The notes under the pieces: model-generated
The model's database searches: none
What the model was told of the DNA's origin: nothing
Seen by the model: only the letters and a program-made list of their open reading frames with translations
Shown here: positions 57,406 through 64,000 of the stretch, one piece after another
Layout: every line of letters begins with the position of its first letter
How positions within the stretch are numbered: position 1 is the first letter of the stretch
Source of the DNA: Suillus spraguei
Lineage: Eukaryota; Basidiomycota; Agaricomycetes; Boletales; Suillaceae
Direction of reading: 5' to 3'
DNA length: 64,000 nucleotides
Assembly: GCA_016800925.1 (NCBI GenBank)
Contig: JABCPU010000055.1
Span: forward strand, 124,001-188,000
Translations under genes and position numbers: made by a program

Positions 57406-59637
57406 GAAAGCCATCTTTACTCACCTTATGCAGATACTGCATGCAGCAGCTGGTGATTCGGTTCAGCAGCTTAATCGACGGTAAGTTTTTTTATTTTTTT
57501 TAATCAGTGTTTATTGTCCGTTGGGGCTATGCCCTATGGTAGACAAAACCTACAGGTATGTACTTGTTCGTATGTATTAATTATCAAGAATATTTTTGTG
57601 ATGCGCGATCATTGGTCCAGGTGTGAAACGAGGACTGGTAAGGCCAGCTAAAGGCGATAGGAATTTATGGGCTCATTCTTCTTCTTTGTCGTCTGCAGGG
57701 GGTGTAACATCTCCAAAGATTTGTTCCAGTCGGTGCGTGCTCGCTATGTAGCGTAGTAGGGGCTTGACGCATTTCTGGTTGTTCAGCAAGTTCTTTCGAC
57801 GGTAAGTAATGGTATAGTGATTTATTTCAACTAACTGATACTCTGCCAGCTATCGGAGGGTTCCGACTTTCGGATGTGGCACCATTTGGCGTTTCAACAA
57901 AAATGCATCAGCCATGAAGCGACTCACTGCGAGAGACTTTGAAGATTTACTGCAGGTCCGTTCTTACCAAATTTTTATAAACTGACTTATAATAGTATTG
58001 CAGTGCGCCCTTCCTGTCTTTGAGGGCCTTCTCCCCAATGAACATGGCCAGAATGCTATAGTCCTTGACCTGCTCTTCGACCTTGCTGCATGGCAAGGCT
58101 ATGCAAAGCTCCGTCTGCACACTGACGATACTCTGGCTTTCTTTGACACTGCGACTGTGGTTCTGGGCGAGTCTGTTCAAAAATTTTCGAAAACTATATG
58201 CCTGTACTACCATACTACTGAACTCCCTCACGAGTATGCTGCCCGTGGACGACGAGCTGCTGCATTGGCCAGTCAGCAGACTGTTAAGGAAGGAAAGAAA
58301 AGGGCTACAGACTCGGAGACAACTCAGGCTGGACCGAAGCTCAAGAGGCTCAACCTCGAAACATATAAATATCATGCACTTGGGGACTATCCCAACACAA
58401 TACGGCGCATGGGAACAACTGACAATTTTTCTACACAGACAGTAATATACTATTTTTTTAGAGAAGCATTGCATGCACGCTGATACACACTCCTAGGGTG
58501 AATTGGAACATCGAACTCTCAAACGTTGGTACCCGAGAACTCCGAAAAACAAGAAAATGATATCCAAAAACATGGCTCGTCAAGAGGCACACAACCAACT
58601 TATGAAGAAGATATTGAAATGATGTGAACTTCTTGCAGGGGCAGCCAGCCAGTCCAGAAAGAAATGTCAACGCACTTCGCCATCTGACCACTACCATATT
58701 TCAAAGTACCCAAAGGCATCCTCTGATCTCACTGCATGGTTGAGCGAACTTGACTCTGATGATCCAGCAAAGAAGGTATGTGGTATCTTTACACTAGTGC
58801 TAACTCTAATCTGCTGTGCTTCAGAATTTTATCCCGCAACTGAAAGACCACCTTCTAGCCTGCCTCCGAGGGATTGAATACTCGGGTGATGAGCATGACT
58901 TTACTGATGAAGATCGGGATCTGGTTATATTTGCTAACAACCAAATCCACGAACATGGTGTGTTGCAGGTCAATTACACCACATATGACCTTCGAAGGGA
59001 ACAAGACACCATCAACCCTCAGACTCATGCCGACATCATGGTACTCTCGCATGAAAATGACGACGAACGCCACCCATACTGGTATGCATGGGTCATCCGA
59101 ATTTTGCACTTAGATGTTTGGTATTACGGCGACAAAAACACCTCTACATCGAAACTACTGCGCATGGATGTACTTTTTGTACGCTGGTTTGCGCGTGATG
59201 TTACATTCAAGGGCGGCTGGTCTGCTAAGCGCTTGCACTGGCTTGGATTCTTCACAGGCGACGATCCTGGATGTTTCGGATTTCTAGATCCTGATAATGT
59301 AATTCGCGGGGTCCATCTCATTCCCGCATTCGCACGTGAACGCACAGATCACTATATGGGACCCTCATTTGTCCGTCGCAAGGAGGATGGTGACACAGAC
59401 TGGCGCTTTCATTATGTCAATATGTATGTCCTACTTTGCTTCTAAACCATTGAAAGTTCTGACTACTGTACTAGATTTGTAGACAGAGATATGTTTATGC
59501 GCTTTCGCGGTGGAGGCGTTGGTCATAAGGTCACATGGGAGTGGGACAACTTTTTGCAGAGTGACGGAGCCCCAGCAAATATCCCTGACAACAATGAAGA
59601 ATGGGATGATGTTGATATGGATACTAGGGAGGATGGC

Positions 59638-59735
59638 GAGGAAGACAGCAAGGAAGACAGCAAGGAAGACAGCAAGGAAGACAGTGAGGAAGACGGCGAG
59701 GAAGACAGTGAGGAAGACAGCGAGGAAGAGGAGGG
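59638..59735 (+). repeat. 12-bp coding repeat in the Plavaka tail
   Basis: Seven to eight units of GAAGACAGCAAG and variants encode EDSK/EDSE/EDGE repeats in the acidic C-terminus of the transposase. Confidence 0.85.
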
Positions 59736-59843
59736 TGAATTATATGAAGGTGAAGACGAGGAAGACGAGGAAGACCCAGATGATAGAGTAGAGGCTGATT
59801 CAGATGAGGAACTTGACGATGATGTACTTGCACAGGAGGGTTA

Positions 59844-60116
59844 CATCAGGAAATTCACACATTCCTTGACGTGCCCTTATGCAGACTTATTTACACTTAA
59901 CTGCCTTGGTGAAATTGAATCTACTTGTCCAAAATTTCAATGTGAGTGAATTCAGAAAAAAAATGTTGAGATATATTAATATACATGTTTTATTATATTT
60001 CGCACTCAAAAAATATAAGATATGCCAGGTGAATGATGTGAGAGAGAGCAAACAAGTTTTGAGATAAGTGAGTTAAGCTGATTAAGCACGTCAAGGAATG
60101 TGTGAATTTCCTGATG
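59844..60116. mobile_element. MITE copy 3
   Basis: 273 bp with TA on both sides (59842-59843, 60117-60118). Its terminal inverted repeats are perfect over 31 bp, the best preserved of the three copies. It is inserted in the last codons of the Plavaka transposase, where it replaces GAL-stop with about 32 MITE-encoded residues. Confidence 0.93.
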
Positions 60117-60131
60117 TATGGCGCACTATAA

Positions 60132-60475
60132 TTATATTACTTAATGATATACTACACATGGGATAGATAATGTCATAGCAGACCGAGACAAACATTAGCT
60201 ACTCGCTGTCAGGTTGACATATAGCTTAGCATGACATAGTCCAGATGCCATATAGTTTAGCATGACATTGTATGCACGATTGCTTATGACCATGATGTGG
60301 CACGTCTGAGAAGCGTTGTGGCGCAGCCGCAACCCAAATCAGGTAATTTCTGATCTGTGGACTTTTGGTGATGTTCAGGAAAGTTGTCGTCGATCGACGA
60401 ATCATTTAATTATTCAATTTATTTATATAAATAGATGGCAAACTCAAACTCCATTCAAGTCTGACGCCAACAACA
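60132..60475. other. Spacer between Plavaka gene and F-box gene
   Basis: Contains two near copies of TATAGTTTAGCATGACAT (about 60222 and 60250). These may belong to the subterminal part of the Plavaka element. No gene. Confidence 0.5.
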
Positions 60476-61895
60476 ATGCAGACAGCCTCCTCAAAATTGA
60501 ATGTCTCCGAGTCTCTTTCAGATATTATATGTGCACTACAAAATATCGTAAGTATCCAGTTTCTTAAATCAGAATTTGTGTCAGCTGAGAATAACTGAAT
60601 CACCCGTTCCAGCTCGTACGCTCGCAAGTGATTGTGCGTCTACTTCTTGGTCCCGATATGCATATCTTACTGATGATAACTGGCAGATTCCAGTCCTTGA
60701 AACCCCATACTCTACATTCCCTAATAGCGATTGCTCTCCTGTCGAGCCCAAAAGCCAGAGCGTTATCAATATCATCACTGAGCGCCATCGGCAATTGGAT
60801 ACAGTTCTACACGAGATCTCGGGCCTAGAGGCCGTGATGGATAGCGTAAAAAATCTTTATCAACAGGTCCTCGAAAAGAAGGAAAAGATTACGCAGTCGA
60901 TGAATCTCCACAAGTCACTCGGATCGGTTCTCAGGCGCCTGCCAACGGAAATCCTGTCCAGAATATTTAATCACTGTCTCCCCGAAACCAATTTATTATT
61001 GCCTCCATCAACCCTAAAAGCCCCCATGCTGTTAACGGCAATATGCCGACGATGGAGGGAGGTTGCTGTGGGTATGCCCAATTTATGGTGCAGGTTGTAT
61101 GTGGAAGTCAACGACAGAGACTGGGAGCGGGCAGCTTTCTGCTATGACTTGTGGTTCAAGCGTTCACGAGGACATCCGCTCTCGTTGGCACTCGGACGCT
61201 ACCACTCCACTAAACTACGAAACCTTCTTCAGCCTTACATTACTCATATCACATCTCTCCGAGTCTCTGTTTGTTCCTCCCAGGGCGAATACTTCGTAGC
61301 AGACCTCCCAGCACTTCAGGATCTGGCCATACTAGGGATGACACGTTCTGACATTCCAACTATTGCACAATCTGTCTCGCGACTACCGTCCACTATACGC
61401 AGTCTCAGGGTCATTGACATGAAGCCGTTTTTCGACATCGAACACTTGTCTTCTTTCAGTCCCGTGTGGGCCCATTTGACGGATGTCCAGATTGCCGTGT
61501 GTTACCCGAACGAAGTCATCCATTTACTCCAGCTATGTCCCAACCTCTCCTCGTTAACTTCCCGCGTAGCATTCAGCCAAGTAGCACCCTTGAAACCATT
61601 CACACACACCAAATTACAATCTTTATGCATCCTATATGACCCTTTGCTCGCGCGTCCTTTACGTGATTTGTTCAATACTATGTCGCTCCCCAATTTGCGC
61701 GTACTTGAAGCTCGTCGCAATGCATGTTGGCCTCATGAAGCTATGAAGGCATTATTGGCACGATCAAATTGTCTCCTCCTGGAGACCCTCACTGTTGGCG
61801 GCCAAGTGATGATAACTGATGCGCAGCAAGCGGAATATGTTTTCCTCGCTCCTTCCCTTAAAGTTGTGGTGGATCAAAGCAGCAGATACTTCTGA
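60476..61895 (+). CDS. F-box protein
   Basis: Exon 1 60476-60547 (MQTASSKLNVSESLSDIICA) splices at GTAAGT to exon 2 60687-61895, in phase 0, giving 426 aa. A coiled segment (LDTVLHEISGLEAVMDSVKN) precedes the F-box core (LRRLPTEILSRIFNHCLPE), then WREVAVGMPNLWCRLYVEVN and irregular leucine-rich segments to VVDQSSRYF. This is the common agaricomycete F-box type; the domain recruits Skp1/cullin ligases and the leucine-rich part would choose the substrate, which is unknown. The same exon border in the pseudogene at 38018 confirms the model. Large, fast-changing families of this type are usual in these fungi. Confidence 0.92.
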
Positions 61896-62020
61896 AAAGA
61901 CTGGGTCATTACATATTTCGAGAAACGATGTTTTGGGGCTGGCAGTAGATTGATACAACTAGACTGATAGGAAAATAGCATGATTTGCAAAGCCAAGATC
62001 GAAGGTATCAGAAATCAAAA

Positions 62021-62725
62021 TCAAAAATTTAGATATCCGTTGAACACTCCCCAGTTTCTTTCCGCAAACCATTGTACCCAAACAAGTGCCTTGCAGTCGA
62101 CCTTGTGACCCCCCACCCAGGCTTTCTTCTGACAGGCCTAAGAACAGGGTCGAGTCAGACAGGACTTATGGGACATAATACCAACGCTCACCTCTCCACA
62201 ATATGACGCTTGTTTGCAACGGGAGCACAAACGCAAGTGCGTATTGTCATAGGTGTTCTCAGATTTACCACAACACCCACAACACTTCGACTTGTTGTTG
62301 CGTGCAGCCATATTATCGCTTGCCTTCAGCAGCTGCTCGAGTGAGCACGGTATGATTTTGATAATGGAGGCTTCTTCGACGCGTATGCCGACGGTCATGT
62401 CTAGGAAGCCATGTTGTTCGCCATACAGTACAGCAACTGTGTGGCCTTCCTTGATCTGCGGAACGAGCGCCTCTCCGCGATCCTCTGTGTGCAACCCAAT
62501 AGTGACGACCTGACCTTCCTTGTCCTTTACACGTAATAGGACTCGGCAGAGGCCGTAGGAGTCGACAATCTCGCCGAGGAAGCACCAGTGTTGTCTGGGC
62601 GCAAACCCGTATGGGCCCTCATCGTAGTAGGTGAAGTCGATGTCGTTCTCACCCGGAAGGTCGTTGAATGGTGGAAAGTTGACGCCATTGTGCAGGAGGC
62701 TTTCAGAAGTCTTGGTCTCCGGCAT
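62021..62725 (-). CDS. MYND zinc-finger protein
   Basis: Exons 62725-62192 and 62137-62021 give 216 aa (start MPETKTSESLLHNGVNFPPF). The first 130 residues form a beta-rich domain (VVTIGLHTEDRGEALVPQIK, GHTVAVLYGEQHGFLDMTVG) seen in front of MYND fingers in basidiomycetes. The finger spans the splice: CCGCCGKSEN, LRLCSRCKQASYCGE, then ACQKKAWVGGHKVDC. The product ends ERNWGVFNGYLNF. MYND fingers bind proline-rich partners; the cellular role is unknown. It is transcribed divergently from VPS28. Confidence 0.92.
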
Positions 62726-63197
62726 CGTTTGATGCAGTGAACTAATTCAAGTTGAGCTTGTCCGAATAGATCTCGAGGAAGAACAACCAAACCTACGAGA
62801 TTCTTTTTGTCTAAAGCTGCTTTGACTTTAAGCTGAGTTGGACGAAGTAAAGACGACTCGGACAAGACAAGAGTGTCCTGGCAATGGGCACTCTGGGGAC
62901 AAGTCTTTCTGTCGTAAACTCTGTGAGCGTGTTGGCGGCGTGTTGATTGGTGGCGTATCTGGGGTCTGGCTCCTGGCCCCCATGAGGCAAGCCCTCGATA
63001 GACGCACTAGTCACGAGTCTAGTCTAGTCTACATTAGTCTGTGTCCGAAGCATGGTTCGGGTGTAAGTAGGCGTGGCCACCCACTTGATTCGATCAGGTA
63101 CATACATAGAGTCTCGGTACTCAACTTTTAAAGACACCTCGCAAACAAAGACAAATAATTGATAGGTTCAGTTCAGGAGAAGTCTTATCTCTCAAAG
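62726..63197. promoter_or_regulatory. Shared divergent promoter region of MYND and VPS28 genes
   Basis: 472 bp separate the two start codons, so both promoters must lie here. No TATA box stands out near either start. CTAGTCTAGTCTACATTAGTCT at about 63019-63041 is a short repeated motif. Confidence 0.55.
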
Positions 63198-64000
63198 ATG
63201 GCCACCATTTCGCTGGACGAAGAAGTTCGACTATTCACGAACAATGCTGAGCGAGAGAAGTACAATCTCCTTGGTACATTGTACGGGATCATTGTTGCAC
63301 TTGACTATCTGGAGCGCGCCTATGTTCGTGATGCAATTACCGCGGCACAGTATGTTCCCGTTTTGTTCACTTCATGTCAGACTTAGAAATGCATACGCTG
63401 CAAGAGATACTCTCCTGCGTGCACGCGTCTTCTCTCGCAGTATATGACCATGCTCAAGCTTGTCAAGGATTCTGTTCCTTCCATTGAGCAGTTCATGACA
63501 CGGTATCGGATGGATAACCCTGCGGCGTTGCATCGCATACAAGTTGGCGTACCTGCGACTGTCGAACATTCTAGTGAGGCGGGACCTGAGACTGGAAAGT
63601 GGATCGCCGAGACGACACAGGTTGGAATTTTATGTTGGGATCTTTCCTTTTCTAACAAATAGCACAGAATTTTATCACATTCATGGATGCGTTGAAGCTT
63701 AGGCTACGCGCCAAGGATCAACTTCATCCGATCCTGCAAGAACTTGTGACAGGATATGCTAGGTTCAAGGGAAGCAAGGACTGGGAGGGACGGAGCAAGA
63801 TGGTCAGCTGGTGCGTACCATTCTGTTACCCGCTCGCTTTCGATATCTTGGGCTCACATTATCAGGCTTATTACCTTAAACAGCATGAAGGCATCCGAAG
63901 AAATCACAGAAGAACAGTCCCGGCAGGTAAGTTCACGACCTTTGCTGACGCGCGTGTGCTTCGCGCTGATATCTTCATAGCTTTCATTTGATGTCGAGCA
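63198..64000 (+). CDS. VPS28: ESCRT-I subunit VPS28 (3' end outside window)
   Basis: ATG 63198 starts MATISLDEEVRLFTNNAERE, the typical Vps28 opening. It continues LGTLYGIIVALDYLERAYVR and, after an intron ending at AAGAG near 63400, QYSPACTRLLSQYMTML, YRMDNPAALHRIQVGVPATV, NFITFMDALKLRLRAKDQLH, DWEGRSKMVSWLITLNSMKA and SEEITEEQSRQLSFDVE, where the window ends. Both the core-binding N-terminal half and most of the C-terminal domain (which contacts ESCRT-II) are present. With Vps23 and Vps37 the protein sorts ubiquitinated cargo at endosomes. All junctions seen are GT-AG and in frame. Confidence 0.95.

Larger units (their letters stand above)
47498..60131 (+). pseudogene. Plavaka-type transposase gene, split by a chromovirus and a MITE
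   Basis: ATG 47498 encodes a C2H2 finger (CLGCGRQFKSTRQLSSHAAQ). The core follows: SPSAVESILVPF, LWGxx-like WRESTARIRLPKEK, SLMFWSDSTHLTNFGDASMW, YLFFGNQSKYTRGKPTASAC, FFTYSADYPEK, CPCPRCLVKK and FVVDLLHEFKIGVWK. There chromovirus copy B (49788-57405) interrupts the exon. From 57406 the same frame resumes (AIFTHLMQILHAAAG), then ARDFEDLLQCALPVFEGLLP, GELEHRTLKRWYPRT, SDHYHIS, NYTTYDLRREQDTINP, CFGFLDPDNVIRGVHLIPAF and FVDRDMFMRFRGGGVGHK, ending in an acidic tail. MITE-3 sits in the last codons; without it the frame would end EGYGAL-stop at 60129-60131. TGA at 58620-58622 is a further lesion. Plavaka elements are CACTA-related cut-and-paste transposons of basidiomycetes. Not functional as it stands. 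Confidence 0.9.

Overview
The window is nuclear DNA of a filamentous basidiomycete, most likely an Agaricomycete. Protein genes are broken by many 45-70 nt GT-AG introns. The gene families point the same way: a 13-exon laccase, F-box proteins beginning with a LPTEIL motif, a DUF6698-type protein, a Plavaka transposase and chromodomain Ty3 elements. I saw no bacterial, organellar or viral features and no tRNA or rRNA gene.

Layout. 1-3277: 3' part of a Ty3/gypsy chromovirus (copy A, plus strand) lying next to the 3' end of a Ty1/copia element. 3912-6131: intact laccase (minus). 7740-9664: MEF2/Rlm1-type MADS-box factor (minus). 12851-13433: small single-pass membrane protein with a PY motif (minus). 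15264-15864: small hypothetical gene (plus). 16157-17881: a gene model that reads in frame from a RING finger and coiled coil into a four-helix MARVEL domain (plus). 18285-21531: Cys-rich ectodomain, membrane helix and VWA domain read as one gene (minus). 23691-25685: fold-back DNA transposon with long terminal inverted repeats, itself hit by a MITE. 26625-31989: nearly full Ty1/copia element (minus) next to a damaged MFS transporter. 36576-37163: small heat shock protein. 38018-39330: F-box pseudogene. 40347-42118: an eIF4A paralogue with an intact 8-exon frame in which almost every ATPase motif is changed. 43412-46592: DUF6698-type gene and a hypothetical gene. 47498-60131: Plavaka transposase split by a complete chromovirus (copy B, 49788-57405) and by a MITE at its last codons. 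60476-61895: intact F-box gene, the paralogue of the pseudogene. 62021-64000: divergent pair of a MYND-finger gene and VPS28 (cut by the window end).

How it fits together. About a third of the window is mobile DNA in nested layers. Housekeeping genes (VPS28, HSP20, MADS, laccase) sit between these layers with clean reading frames. The mobile elements carry single-base indels in homopolymer runs and CGA-to-TGA stops. The observation most worth following up is the eIF4A-like pseudoenzyme at 40347-42118. The two apparent domain fusions, the accessory zinc-knuckle ORF carried after pol by both chromovirus copies, and the laccase with methionine at its axial copper position come next.
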